29,932 bases of DNA, from positions 1 to 29,932 of the forward strand of contig JBAZHL010000005.1 of assembly GCA_041652335.1 (NCBI GenBank). Reading direction: 5' to 3'. How positions within the stretch are numbered: the stretch's first letter is position 1; every line of letters begins with the position of its first letter. The DNA is from 2-01-FULL-49-10 sp041652335. GTDB lineage: Bacteria; Patescibacteriota; Kazan-3B-28; UBA10110. This document shows positions 1-7,839 of this stretch, one piece after another. The notes beneath the pieces are model-generated. The model saw only the letters and a list, made by a program, of their open reading frames with translations, was not told the origin of the DNA and did not search any database. A program made the position numbers and the translations under genes.

Positions 1-573
1 TACCGTCACCACGATATTGCCGGCGGTGTAGAGCTTGTTCTTGTAGTTAACAAAATCGGATCGCTTTACTTTCTTGATTACTTCCGGCAACCCAATTACC
101 GACCAGCCTAATGGTTGGTCACCAAACATCAATCGCTCAAAAGCATCGCCAACTAACAGTTTAGGATCATCGTGCAGCATCTTGTACTCTTCTAAGATGA
201 CTCCCCGTTCGCGCTCTAAACCATCTTCATCAAATCGAGCGTTGATCAGCATATCCGATATCACATCAAAGGCGGTGCCAATATGCTCCTTAGCGACTTT
301 GACGTAGTAACCAACAAATTCGTTATCGGTGAAGGCGTTGAATACGCCGCCGATACTATCGATGGCCTCGGCCACTGAGTGCGGATCGGGATAGCGCTTG
401 CCGCCCTTAAAGAACATATGCTCCAAGAAGTGGGAGATGCCGTTGATGTTACGGGTCTCGTGCCGTGAACCCGCCCGCACCATCACCATCACAGTAACGG
501 CTTCCGTCGAACGCATCGGCACGGTTACGATTCGCACCTGATTGGGAAGAGTGGTTTTTTTGATGCTTAACAT
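1..573 (-). CDS. M16 family zinc metallopeptidase (insulinase-like), C-terminal part cut off by window edge
   Basis: The 191 visible codons are the N-terminal domain of an M16 (pitrilysin/insulinase/processing-peptidase) protein. The inverted zinc motif HFLEH lies at about residues 48-52, preceded by the usual VRAGSRHE...NGISH context. The downstream helix ERGVILEEYKM carries the glutamates expected to supply the third zinc ligand. M16 proteins of about 400 residues cleave peptides in a closed two-domain chamber, so roughly half the protein lies beyond the window. The ATG at 573 begins 5 bases after the rny stop, so it is probably co-transcribed with rny; I see no clear Shine-Dalgarno. Family assignment is firm; substrate is unknown. 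Confidence 0.9.
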   Translation of the reverse strand, partial: MLSIKKTTLPNQVRIVTVPMRSTEAVTVMVMVRAGSRHETRNINGISHFLEHMFFKGGKRYPDPHSVAEAIDSIGGVFNAFTDNEFVGYYVKVAKEHIGTAFDVISDMLINARFDEDGLERERGVILEEYKMLHDDPKLLVGDAFERLMFGDQPLGWSVIGLPEVIKKVKRSDFVNYKNKLYTAGNIVVTV

Positions 574-578
574 AGTGA

Positions 579-2123
579 TTATTTAGCGTGATCTTCTGCC
601 CGGGTCTCGCGGATAACATTAACTTTAACGGTGCCCGGATAGGTCATATCGTTCTCGATCTTTTGGGCGATCTCTTTAGCCAATCGGACAATACCCAAAT
701 CGTCGATCTCTTCGGGGATCACCATCACCCGAACTTCGCGGCCAGCCTGAATAGCAAAGGCCCTTTCCACGCCGGGGAAGTTGGTGGCGATATTCTCCAA
801 ATCGGTGAGCCGTTTGATGTACTGCTCCATACTCTCGCGCCGCGCACCGGGACGAGAGGCCGAGATAGCGTCCGCTGCCATCGACAAGAAATCAATGGCG
901 GTAGAAGGCCCACCAGAACCTTCGTGTGATACTTCGATCGCGTGGATAACTTCCTTGGGCAGACCATACTTAATGGCGATGTCACGCGACAGATCGATGT
1001 GAGTACCTTCAAATTCGTGATCGAGCGCTTTACCGACATCGTGGAGTAGGGTGGCCAGCTTGGTAAGTCTTAGATCGGCACCGATCTGCGATGCCATCAT
1101 GCCAGCTAAGTGAGCTGCTTCGACCGAGTGCTGCAAGATATTCTGGCCGTAACTGGTACGGTAATGTAACCGACCAATAATTTTAATGAGGTCAGCCGGC
1201 AAGCCGGTAAGGCCCAACTCTAACACTGCCTCTTCGCCGGCTTTCTTCATGCTGTCGTTGATCTCTTTTTTGGCACGTTCTACTACCTCTTCGATCCGAG
1301 CTGGTTGGATGCGGCCATCGGAAACTAATTTTTCTAAAGCCTTCTTGGCGATCGCGCGACGCACCGGATCGAAGCCGGAGATCACCACTACACCTGGGGT
1401 ATCGTCCACGATAATGTCCACACCGGTAGCGCGTTCAAAGGCCTGGATGTTACGACCTTCTTTACCGATCACCCTGCCTTTTAGATCATCTGATGGCAAC
1501 TGTACCACGTTGGTAGTTGATTCGGCGGCTACCTCACCAGCGTAACGTTGGATCGCGGAACCAATAATATCCCGCGCCTTCTCATCCGCTTCTTCGCGCG
1601 CCTGAGTTTCGATATCTCGCATCACTCTAAGGATCTCGTCCTTAGCCTCTTTTTCGGCTCGCTTTAAGAGCAGCTCCTTAGCCTCGTCCTTGGAGAGCTT
1701 GGCAATCGAAGATAATTTCTCCTCTTGCTGATCGCGGATCTTTAAGATCTCTTCTCTAACTTCTTTGATCTCAGCGTCCTGCTTTAAAACGGATTCCTGT
1801 TTGCGATCCAGATCCTCGGTTCGATGATCCAGTGTCTCGTCCTTTTGGCGGAGCCGCTTTTCAATATCGTTCAGTTCGGCGCGGCGCTGTTGTTCTTCCC
1901 GCTCAAATTTGTCGCGCAGTTTGGCGATCTCTTCCTTCGCCTCCAATACCACCTCTTTCTCTTTCTTGGTCGCTTCCTCTAACTTGTCGTGGGCCTTTTT
2001 AAGGATCTTGTCTGCCTCCTGCTCCGCGCTCTTAACTTTGTTTTGAGCAAACAAAGTCCGCAGCCCGTAGCCTAAAGCGGCGCCCACGATGAGCCAGATG
2101 ATCCCAATTACGAACGTATTCAT
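579..2123 (-). CDS. rny: Ribonuclease Y
   Basis: Membrane-anchored endoribonuclease that starts mRNA turnover. The 514-residue length is typical. Visible parts in order: one N-terminal membrane helix (about residues 4-20), a long charged coiled coil (about 25-185), a KH RNA-binding domain with GxxG as GKEG at 220-223, and an HD phosphohydrolase domain with the His-Asp pair at 361-362 in the HDVGKA motif. The start is supported by a GAGGAG Shine-Dalgarno just upstream (plus-strand 2127-2132). It is the first gene of a minus-strand unit with the M16 peptidase and is divergent from the TrpR-like gene. Nothing in it looks broken. Confidence 0.97.
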   Translation of the reverse strand: MNTFVIGIIWLIVGAALGYGLRTLFAQNKVKSAEQEADKILKKAHDKLEEATKKEKEVVLEAKEEIAKLRDKFEREEQQRRAELNDIEKRLRQKDETLDHRTEDLDRKQESVLKQDAEIKEVREEILKIRDQQEEKLSSIAKLSKDEAKELLLKRAEKEAKDEILRVMRDIETQAREEADEKARDIIGSAIQRYAGEVAAESTTNVVQLPSDDLKGRVIGKEGRNIQAFERATGVDIIVDDTPGVVVISGFDPVRRAIAKKALEKLVSDGRIQPARIEEVVERAKKEINDSMKKAGEEAVLELGLTGLPADLIKIIGRLHYRTSYGQNILQHSVEAAHLAGMMASQIGADLRLTKLATLLHDVGKALDHEFEGTHIDLSRDIAIKYGLPKEVIHAIEVSHEGSGGPSTAIDFLSMAADAISASRPGARRESMEQYIKRLTDLENIATNFPGVERAFAIQAGREVRVMVIPEEIDDLGIVRLAKEIAQKIENDMTYPGTVKVNVIRETRAEDHAK

Positions 2124-2390
2124 AACACTCCTCTCAAATTAACGGAGGGTGTCCAAGTCGTCTAAAAGTGGGGGATAGAATACCCCGTAATTAAAGCCTA
2201 ACTGCCAGCGGCAGTACACCTATTTTTCTGGTTGATTTTAAGAGCTTCAATTAGGAAATTTAGAGACTGGAACCCGAAAATCCTTGATATGTCACTTGGT
2301 GCTAACTAACCTGTTTTTTGTACTTGCACCAACCCGATTTTACTCCGTTTGGACACCCCCGTCAAACCACCATCTGCCCCCACCGACCCG
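2124..2390. other. Intergenic region between rny and the TrpR-like gene
   Basis: No convincing gene in about 270 bases. Two small inverted repeats lie on the rny side: GGGG...CCCC around 2172-2186 and ACTGCC-AGC-GGCAGT at 2211-2225. A looser one, TTGGTGC...GCACCAA, lies around 2294-2331. A TATTCT-like -10 for rny can be read on the minus strand near 2180, but its -35 is weak. The region must hold the rny promoter; the exact site cannot be settled by eye. Confidence 0.4.
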
Positions 2391-2418
2391 CTGACTATTG
2401 AGCGGGTCATAGTATACA
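2391..2418 (+). promoter_or_regulatory. Candidate promoter of the TrpR-like gene
   Basis: CTGACT (2391-2396), a 16-base spacer and TATACA (2413-2418) resemble a sigma-70 promoter. The -10 lies inside the left arm of the palindrome at 2411-2438, so a protein bound there would block polymerase. Predicted transcription would start inside the palindrome, leaving a leader of about 20 bases before the ATG at 2445. Both hexamers are imperfect. Confidence 0.4.
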
Positions 2419-2438
2419 CAGTAGCTACTGTGTATACT
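2411..2438. promoter_or_regulatory. Perfect 28-bp palindrome, likely operator (site 1)
   Basis: The half-site AGTATACACAGTAG is followed directly by its exact reverse complement with no spacer, 14+14 bp. It ends 6 bases before the ATG of the TrpR-like gene. Its central 16 bp, CACAGTAGCTACTGTG, recur at 2867-2882. TrpR-family repressors bind two-fold symmetric operators, so this is most simply an autoregulatory operator. That the adjacent protein binds it is inference. Confidence 0.75.
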
Positions 2439-2444
2439 GAGTTT

Positions 2445-2846
2445 ATGGACTCAGTGAGATCACAATCGAGACGCCCGAGAACTAAAAATGATCTGCTGAT
2501 TAGTGGAGGAGTTTATGAACATCGAATTGATTCTGATGGCTTGAATCGATTGGTCGAGCTATTTCGAAAATCGGTTCCCCGCTCAACTCGATCTTTGTTA
2601 TTTGATCTGCTTACCAAAAAAGAGCTGGCCGATATCAGTCGCCGAATTATTATTGCCGAAATGATCTTAAATGGACTAACCTATGACGAGATTGGTAAAC
2701 GCTTAGATTGCTCACGAAACACCATCGCCACAATAGCCACGAGTTTGAACCGACCCGACAGCATATTAACCAAACTGTTAAACCCAGAATTATCAGTGGG
2801 TGGCCCAGAAAATTACTTTGCTAATCGTCTTAAAAAGGGAAAGTAA
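2445..2846 (+). CDS. TrpR-like (YerC/YecD-type) helix-turn-helix repressor
   Basis: A 133-residue DNA-binding protein of the Trp-repressor superfamily. The family pattern is clear: a helical LFDLLTKKELADISRR segment (about 52-67), then ILNGLTYDEIGKRLDCS and RNTIATI forming the helix-turn-helix (about 79-102). I chose the ATG at 2445 over an upstream TTG at 2349, because the longer frame would translate the palindrome and promoter as coding sequence and adds a non-family N-terminus. There is no strong Shine-Dalgarno. The basic N-terminus (RSQSRRPRTK) and the C-terminal tail after about residue 110 are extensions of unknown role. Palindromes at 2411-2438 and 2860-2889 bracket the gene, suggesting that it represses itself and the next operon. 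The ligand, if any, is unknown; there are no trp genes nearby. Confidence 0.85.
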   Translation: MDSVRSQSRRPRTKNDLLISGGVYEHRIDSDGLNRLVELFRKSVPRSTRSLLFDLLTKKELADISRRIIIAEMILNGLTYDEIGKRLDCSRNTIATIATSLNRPDSILTKLLNPELSVGGPENYFANRLKKGK

Positions 2847-2859
2847 CCAGCCAGCGCCC

Positions 2860-2889
2860 TTAGTATCACAGTAGCTACTGTGATACTAA
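2860..2889. promoter_or_regulatory. Perfect 30-bp palindrome, likely operator (site 2)
   Basis: The half-site TTAGTATCACAGTAG meets its exact reverse complement, 15+15 bp with no spacer. It shares the 16-bp core CACAGTAGCTACTGTG with site 1; outside the core the AGTAT arm is shifted by one base. It lies 49 bases before the surface-protein ATG and 13 bases after the repressor stop. It lacks a following T-tract on either strand, so an intrinsic terminator is unlikely. A weak -10 (GATACT, 2882-2887) overlaps its right arm. Confidence 0.75.
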
Positions 2890-2937
2890 ATATCAGAAAG
2901 CAATTTTAATTACTAACTAATAAAGAGGAGGGTAGGG

Positions 2938-5259
2938 ATGCGGAGAAGGGGAGTTTTTGCGTTAGTAACAACAATCAGCCTACTAATGTTAGCTGGTTTG
3001 CTAATAAGCGGTAAGGGAGAAAAAGCCGTGGCGGGGGAGGTGCCAAACGTGATCATCAACGAGGTGGCGTGGGCCGGCAGTTCGGCGAGTAGCGAAGACG
3101 AATGGTTGGAACTTAAAAACACGACCACTACAGACATCAATCTAACGGGCTGGCAGATCACCAAATATACTTCCAGCAAAAAACAGCAGCTGATGATCAG
3201 CATCGCCGATAACCCCACCGACCCCAACTCTACCACCATCCCCGCCGGGGGTTATTTTTTAATTGCCAACAATGGCCCGGAACAAGATTTTGATGGTCAG
3301 CCGTCGCGACTGAACGTGCTGCCCAATATTATTAACGACGACATAACCCTGGCTGATGGCAACCTCTGGGTCAGGCTATACAACGACACCTATGATGAAG
3401 ATGGCGAGCTCATTGATCAAGCAGGCAACGGTGGCCCCGCCTTTTATAGAAGCGGCGGCACCAAGGTATCCATGGAACGAAATGACGTTTATGGTTCCGG
3501 AGACAATAATAGTAGCTGGCATGCGGCCACTAAAGCTACCAACATAGACCTCGGCGTCTCCGACAAAGGCACGCCGAAAGCAATCAACTCACCCGTTACA
3601 CAACCAGCGCCGATCGTTAGCTATATCAATCCCACCTCTGCTTCGATCGATACGATCCTAAAAATGACGTCGATTGAAGGCGATAATTTTTCCCTACTCG
3701 ACCCACCAAAGATCAAACTGCGTCACGATGACCAAACCATCACCGCCACCGAAGTACATGTGCTTACCCCGATGCTAATTGATAGCGCTCGATTTGATCT
3801 GCACGGTGCTGAAACGGGAAAGTGGGATATGGTAATAATCAATCCTGACGGGCAGGATGACACACTGCCAAATGCGTTAGACTTAATCGAGCCGGAAGAG
3901 GATGAAGAGGAACTGGATTATTCTAACAATATCATCATCAATGAAATTTATCCCCGACCATCAGCCAGCAGCAACGATGAATTTATAGAACTATACAACA
4001 CCGGAGATTCGGCCGTGAATTTACGAGGGTGGCAGTTAGACGACCAGAGCCCGGGAGGCTCGGCACCATATACTATCGCCGACAACGAGATCATCCCACC
4101 AAAAGGCTATCTAACTTTTACCAAAACTATCACCCACCTGTCTCTAAACGATAGCGGTGACAGCGCCCGATTGCTTCAACCCCACGGAGCCCTGCTCAGC
4201 CAATTAACCTACGATTCGGCGCCAAAGGGGCAATCGTATGCCTGGTTGGATGAACGATGGCAGTGGACTTTGCGCGTCACCAAAAACACCAAAAATATTC
4301 TGGAGCTGAAAGGGGATGATGACGAAAACGCTGAAGAAGAAGTGGGAGGAGAACAATCGGCGTCCGCAGACAACCCACAGAGGATAGAACTGGAGCTTAG
4401 TGTCAGCCGTATCAGCGATAGTGCTATAACCTTAGAGTGGCAGTTAGATGAGCTCGGCTATGTGGATGAGGTAGAGATATTCGTTTCTCTAAAAGAGAGC
4501 GAACGAGGCGAACTAAACCGCACCATATCGGCTCGTCAGCGTGAGGCAGAGATGATTGGGTTAAAACCTGACACTAAATATTTTTTTACCATCACCGGCG
4601 ATTACAACGCCTACACCGCCATTTCTAACCAAGTTTCAGCCACCACCAAATCTGGCACTCCAGCTCAAAAACTAAATGACAGTAGGACAATCGAGCAACT
4701 GATAATCACCGAGCTCTTACCCAACCCGGGTGGTGGCGATAGCGAGTGGATTGAGATACACAATCCCACCGATCAGCCGATTAGCTTGACCGGCTGGAAA
4801 TTAATGGACAAAAGCAAACGCTGCTATGTATTTAGCAGATTGGATCTTGTAACGATCCAAGCGGATAACGACGAGATGGATGAAGTGATAATTGAGCCCG
4901 GCCAATACCTGCTGCTCGACCAGGATATTACTGGTATTCATTTAAATAATTCCGGTGGGGAAGAGATCTATTTGATCGACAGCGAGAACAATATCATCGA
5001 CACGGCCACCTACACCGGCACCGTCAAGCGTGACTACGTTTATACGTTGGCTCCAAACGAAAAATGGTTTTGGACCACCGAGGCCACCCCGGGCGCCGCT
5101 AACAACATCTCTTTTGTGGGCGAATTGGCTGATGGAAATAACTACCTCACACCCAGCGGATCACCAAAATGGTGGTTGATAGGTTGGCTAAGTCTGCTAC
5201 TGTCTGCCATAATGTTGGTCAGAACCAAGCGCTATGCTCAAACTGTTAACCAAAGATAG
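2938..5259 (+). CDS. Secreted, C-terminally anchored surface protein with three lamin-tail domains
   Basis: 773 residues: a basic N-terminus and hydrophobic signal segment (about 6-25), lamin-tail domain 1 (about 37-175, VIINEVAWAG...GWQI), a TIG/IPT-like segment (about 222-320), lamin-tail domain 2 (about 330-430, IIINEIYPRP...GWQL), a fibronectin-III-like segment (about 480-575), lamin-tail domain 3 (about 587-715, LIITELLPNPGG...GWKL), and a C-terminal membrane helix (about 745-763) ending in a basic tail. This is the architecture of a cell-surface protein held by its C-terminal helix. Lamin-tail domains are common in secreted proteins of this kind of organism; ligands are unknown. A strong Shine-Dalgarno (AGGAGGG, 2926-2932) precedes the ATG. 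Its 3' end overlaps tsaE by 26 bp, so the operator at 2860-2889 probably governs all three genes. Confidence 0.85.
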   Translation: MRRRGVFALVTTISLLMLAGLLISGKGEKAVAGEVPNVIINEVAWAGSSASSEDEWLELKNTTTTDINLTGWQITKYTSSKKQQLMISIADNPTDPNSTTIPAGGYFLIANNGPEQDFDGQPSRLNVLPNIINDDITLADGNLWVRLYNDTYDEDGELIDQAGNGGPAFYRSGGTKVSMERNDVYGSGDNNSSWHAATKATNIDLGVSDKGTPKAINSPVTQPAPIVSYINPTSASIDTILKMTSIEGDNFSLLDPPKIKLRHDDQTITATEVHVLTPMLIDSARFDLHGAETGKWDMVIINPDGQDDTLPNALDLIEPEEDEEELDYSNNIIINEIYPRPSASSNDEFIELYNTGDSAVNLRGWQLDDQSPGGSAPYTIADNEIIPPKGYLTFTKTITHLSLNDSGDSARLLQPHGALLSQLTYDSAPKGQSYAWLDERWQWTLRVTKNTKNILELKGDDDENAEEEVGGEQSASADNPQRIELELSVSRISDSAITLEWQLDELGYVDEVEIFVSLKESERGELNRTISARQREAEMIGLKPDTKYFFTITGDYNAYTAISNQVSATTKSGTPAQKLNDSRTIEQLIITELLPNPGGGDSEWIEIHNPTDQPISLTGWKLMDKSKRCYVFSRLDLVTIQADNDEMDEVIIEPGQYLLLDQDITGIHLNNSGGEEIYLIDSENNIIDTATYTGTVKRDYVYTLAPNEKWFWTTEATPGAANNISFVGELADGNNYLTPSGSPKWWLIGWLSLLLSAIMLVRTKRYAQTVNQR

Positions 5260-5647
5260 CAAGGAGACTAAGGCGGTGGGTGAACGGCTGGCAAAAAGAT
5301 TAATGCCTCCCGCTATCATCGCGTTTAGCGCCCCTTTGGGCGGCGGCAAAACCGTGTTCATCCAAGGGATAGCTCGCGGCCTTGGTATAAAAGATCGGGT
5401 GGTTAGCCCCACGTTTGTGTTGGAAAGAATCTACCACATCCCTAAAACCACTTATTCGTTGTATCACTACGATCTGTATCGAATTGAACCTGACGACCTG
5501 CTGATCGATGAGATCTTAGAGAACGCTAAAACCAACATTGTGGCGATTGAATGGAGTGAGAAGATGAAGCAGCGCCTGCCCAAATGGGCTGTTCGCGTAG
5601 AGATTAAACCAAAAATTGATGACCAAAGAGAGATCACAATTAAATAA
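5234..5647 (+). CDS. tsaE: tRNA threonylcarbamoyladenosine biosynthesis ATPase TsaE
   Basis: Small P-loop ATPase needed to recycle the TsaB-TsaD complex in making t6A37 on ANN-decoding tRNAs. The 137-residue length fits the family. Visible motifs: Walker A as APLGGGKT (about residues 34-41; the family usually has LGAGKT), the SPTF switch region just after, HYDLYR, and the IEWSEKM segment. The start ATG lies within the 3' end of the surface-protein gene (26-bp overlap, different frame), which implies translational coupling. It overlaps tsaB in turn. Confidence 0.95.
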   Translation: MLKLLTKDSKETKAVGERLAKRLMPPAIIAFSAPLGGGKTVFIQGIARGLGIKDRVVSPTFVLERIYHIPKTTYSLYHYDLYRIEPDDLLIDEILENAKTNIVAIEWSEKMKQRLPKWAVRVEIKPKIDDQREITIK

Positions 5648-6068
5648 GAAACAGTACGTGTTGGCGATCGACACCACCGAAGCCGATACTGGCATCGGCT
5701 TAGCAGGGGAGGGTAAGATCAAGATCGACACGTGGGTATCGCAGCGCAACCAATCCAAAGAGCTACTGCCCCGCATCGATCGCTTGCTACGCTCAACCAA
5801 GATTAAGCCAGAGCAGCTTACCCAAGTAGCCGTTAACTTGGGGCCTGGGTCTTTCACGGGTCTTCGGATCGGCATTAGCATCGCCAATGCTTTCGGCTAT
5901 GCTTTAAAGATCCCGGTAGCGGGTAAGTCGCAGGTTACGGGAGACATCAAAGAGCGAGTTGAACAACTACTAAGCCTGAAGGCCAGATCAAATAAATTCA
6001 AACCGGCTCTGCCTACTTATGGCCGGGAGCCCAGGATCACTCAAGCTAAGAAAAAACGTTACAACTGA
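5619..6068 (+). CDS. tsaB: tRNA threonylcarbamoyladenosine complex subunit TsaB, short form
   Basis: Subunit that pairs with TsaD for t6A synthesis. The N-terminal lobe is clear: VLAIDTTEADTGIGL near the start and the hallmark NLGPGSFTGLRIGISIANA. The protein is about 149 residues, whereas E. coli TsaB has 231; most of the second lobe is missing, but a C-terminal PTYGREPRIT motif resembles the tail of full-length TsaB. The frame runs to a normal stop, so this looks like a reduced form rather than a broken gene. I chose the ATG at 5619; a TTG directly before it is less likely. It overlaps tsaE by 29 bp, and its end overlaps the convergent gene at 6059 by 10 bp. Confidence 0.88.
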   Translation: MTKERSQLNKKQYVLAIDTTEADTGIGLAGEGKIKIDTWVSQRNQSKELLPRIDRLLRSTKIKPEQLTQVAVNLGPGSFTGLRIGISIANAFGYALKIPVAGKSQVTGDIKERVEQLLSLKARSNKFKPALPTYGREPRITQAKKKRYN

Positions 6069-6427
6069 GACGGAAAGATGTTAGGGGACTCCAGAGTGTA
6101 GAGAAATTTTACCGCCGGCGATAACTCTTCGGCCGGCTTAGTGTAGCCAACCCGGTTGCGGGGATCGGTGGTGATCTCTTTAATAATGCTATCCGGCACC
6201 GCCGAGCTATTGGCAGCAGCAGTCGGCGGAGTAACCACCGGCACGGTTGCAATCTGCAAGTTTGATGTGTTCTCGGTGGTAGCCAAATCCGTGGCAAACC
6301 ACGGGTGTTCGTTGATCTGTTGATGCCAGATCATAACACTTAGCAGCAACGCCAAACCGATCAAGCAAAAAGCGATGGCGACGGCCACGAACTGGCTTTC
6401 GGTATTAGATGGCTTTAAATTATTCAT
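6059..6427 (-). CDS. Small single-pass membrane protein, unknown function
   Basis: 122 residues with a short N-terminal cytoplasmic stretch, one strong membrane helix (about 13-34), and a Thr/Ala/Pro-rich outer part with no recognisable domain. The start ATG overlaps the stop of the diverged subtilase by 8 bases (ATGAATAA), a typical coupled arrangement, so it is the last gene of the giant-surface-protein operon. Its 3' end overlaps tsaB on the other strand by 10 bp. It may help anchor or export its upstream partners, but that is only context. Confidence 0.65.
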   Translation of the reverse strand: MNNLKPSNTESQFVAVAIAFCLIGLALLLSVMIWHQQINEHPWFATDLATTENTSNLQIATVPVVTPPTAAANSSAVPDSIIKEITTDPRNRVGYTKPAEELSPAVKFLYTLESPNIFPSQL

Positions 6428-7805
6428 CTAAGTCCTCCCATAGTTCATCCCAAAAATCTGACATAGACTGATCAGTGCCTAAGTTGATATCTGTGGAATA
6501 AAGAGATAGGTCGGTTAGATCGATGGCCGATCCTAACAGGTCGATCAGGGCCTGGTTGTCTTCGCTGCCATCTACCCCTAACTCCAACTGGCCTAAGGCC
6601 TCCTCCAAATATTTAACTAACGGCTGCATAAATTCATTAATGGCAGCTGTGTCACCACCAACAATGCCGCTTAGCTGCTCGTCGGTTAATGTGATGACGT
6701 CATCAACGTTAACCACCGTGGTACTAAGAGTGGTCCACCAATCGGTCGAACTTACATCAGTTTGATCACTGGAACTATTAGCGATCAGTTGGCTAACTGC
6801 GCCAGATAACTTAGCGGTAGCGACGCTGGCCTCGGCGGCATCATCCGCCGGCGCCAAGATATCTACCCGATCTTTATCGTAATTAGCAGACGCTGCCTGA
6901 GCTACTTCGTAGGAGCCAACTCGCACCATTCCGGGGACCTTGGCAGCCACCTGACCAGCTTGGGCGCTGTTAGCCACAGATACCACGACAGCCAAACCTT
7001 CGACAGCGGCCGCTGATAAGGCGCGATTAAAGGCAAAGTTGGCCGCACCAGTATAACCGGCCGACACGTTCATAGTAGCGATATTGTATTCATCCTTATT
7101 GGCAATCGTCCAATCGACCCCTTCGATCACCCGGCTGATTGGCGCTTTGGCTTGTTCGTCCAACACCGCCACATCGATGATTCTGGCAGCGGGATCGATC
7201 TGCAATAAATTGGCCGCGACGATATTACCGTGGTCTAAACCGGCGCCACTTGGTTTTATAATCAATTCACGCTGAGCCGTAGTGTAGTCCGTACCACCAT
7301 CGATCAAAGCTACCCCGGCAGCTTGAATAGGGGAGGCAACCTCGATCGGATAGGCGGCCAAAATACTGGCTAAACCAGCTACATTAATATCTCGTTCTAC
7401 CATCACCACACCCTCCAAATCGGCCACTCGGCGAATCGTGGATAGGTCGGCGGTAGCCGCCATCACGCTGGCAGAGGGATAGAACTGAGCAGAAGATTGA
7501 TCGCCCAAGATCTCCTCCAACTGCTGGACGGCGGTTTGAGCCTGGTCATTATAGGTCAGCGAGATCAGCACCGGCAGCGGGTTAGTTGAGTTCGTGGCCG
7601 CCACCAAGAGTGTGTCGGCGATATGGTCATCGTTTTTATCTACGGTCGGTAGCTTATCCGCCTCCCAATCGATGTAGGCCTGGTCGGGGATAATAGCGAT
7701 AAACTCAGAAGCCAACGGCGCTCGACTAAACCACCAATAACCCGCCCCGCTGATGATCACCAGCGCGACGAGAAGTAGGGAGATGGGTTTAATTAGTTTG
7801 TTCAT
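6420..7805 (-). CDS. Membrane-anchored, strongly diverged subtilase (S8-like), possibly inactive
   Basis: 461 residues: an N-terminal membrane/signal helix (about 8-27), a stretch resembling an I9-type propeptide (about 78-142, ending GVVMVERDINVA), then a segment following subtilase order. Asp169 lies in ALIDGGTDY (cf. VIDTG). His192 lies in GLDHGNIVAANLL (cf. GHGTHVAGI). Next come NVSAGYTG, Asn279 in VVVSVANSAQ (oxyanion position), DILAP, and Ser327 in EASVATAKLSGAV (cf. GTSMATPHVSGAV). All four catalytic positions can be aligned, but the glycines and threonines around them are lost, so activity is doubtful. The C-terminal ~110 residues are acidic and unassigned. It sits 34 bases after the giant surface protein and is coupled to the small membrane protein. 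The family call is my alignment by eye. Confidence 0.65.
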   Translation of the reverse strand: MNKLIKPISLLLVALVIISGAGYWWFSRAPLASEFIAIIPDQAYIDWEADKLPTVDKNDDHIADTLLVAATNSTNPLPVLISLTYNDQAQTAVQQLEEILGDQSSAQFYPSASVMAATADLSTIRRVADLEGVVMVERDINVAGLASILAAYPIEVASPIQAAGVALIDGGTDYTTAQRELIIKPSGAGLDHGNIVAANLLQIDPAARIIDVAVLDEQAKAPISRVIEGVDWTIANKDEYNIATMNVSAGYTGAANFAFNRALSAAAVEGLAVVVSVANSAQAGQVAAKVPGMVRVGSYEVAQAASANYDKDRVDILAPADDAAEASVATAKLSGAVSQLIANSSSDQTDVSSTDWWTTLSTTVVNVDDVITLTDEQLSGIVGGDTAAINEFMQPLVKYLEEALGQLELGVDGSEDNQALIDLLGSAIDLTDLSLYSTDINLGTDQSMSDFWDELWEDLDE

Positions 7806-7839
7806 TTTTATTTTTGTTTGCTAATTGTAGCGGTCTAAC

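Noticed and set aside
725..1545. Open frames on both strands across rny
   Set aside because: Shadows of rny; compositionally odd, and rny has unbroken family motifs through the region.
2172..2225. Riboswitch or operator upstream of rny
   Set aside because: Two short inverted repeats exist but show no family signature I recognise and no second copy; too weak to claim.
2349..2444. Upstream extension of the TrpR-like gene from a TTG start
   Set aside because: It would place the promoter and the perfect palindrome inside coding sequence, and the added residues do not fit the family. The ATG at 2445 is better.
2860..2889. Palindrome 2 as an intrinsic terminator of the TrpR-like gene
   Set aside because: No T-tract follows on either strand, and its core matches the palindrome upstream of the gene, which favours an operator.
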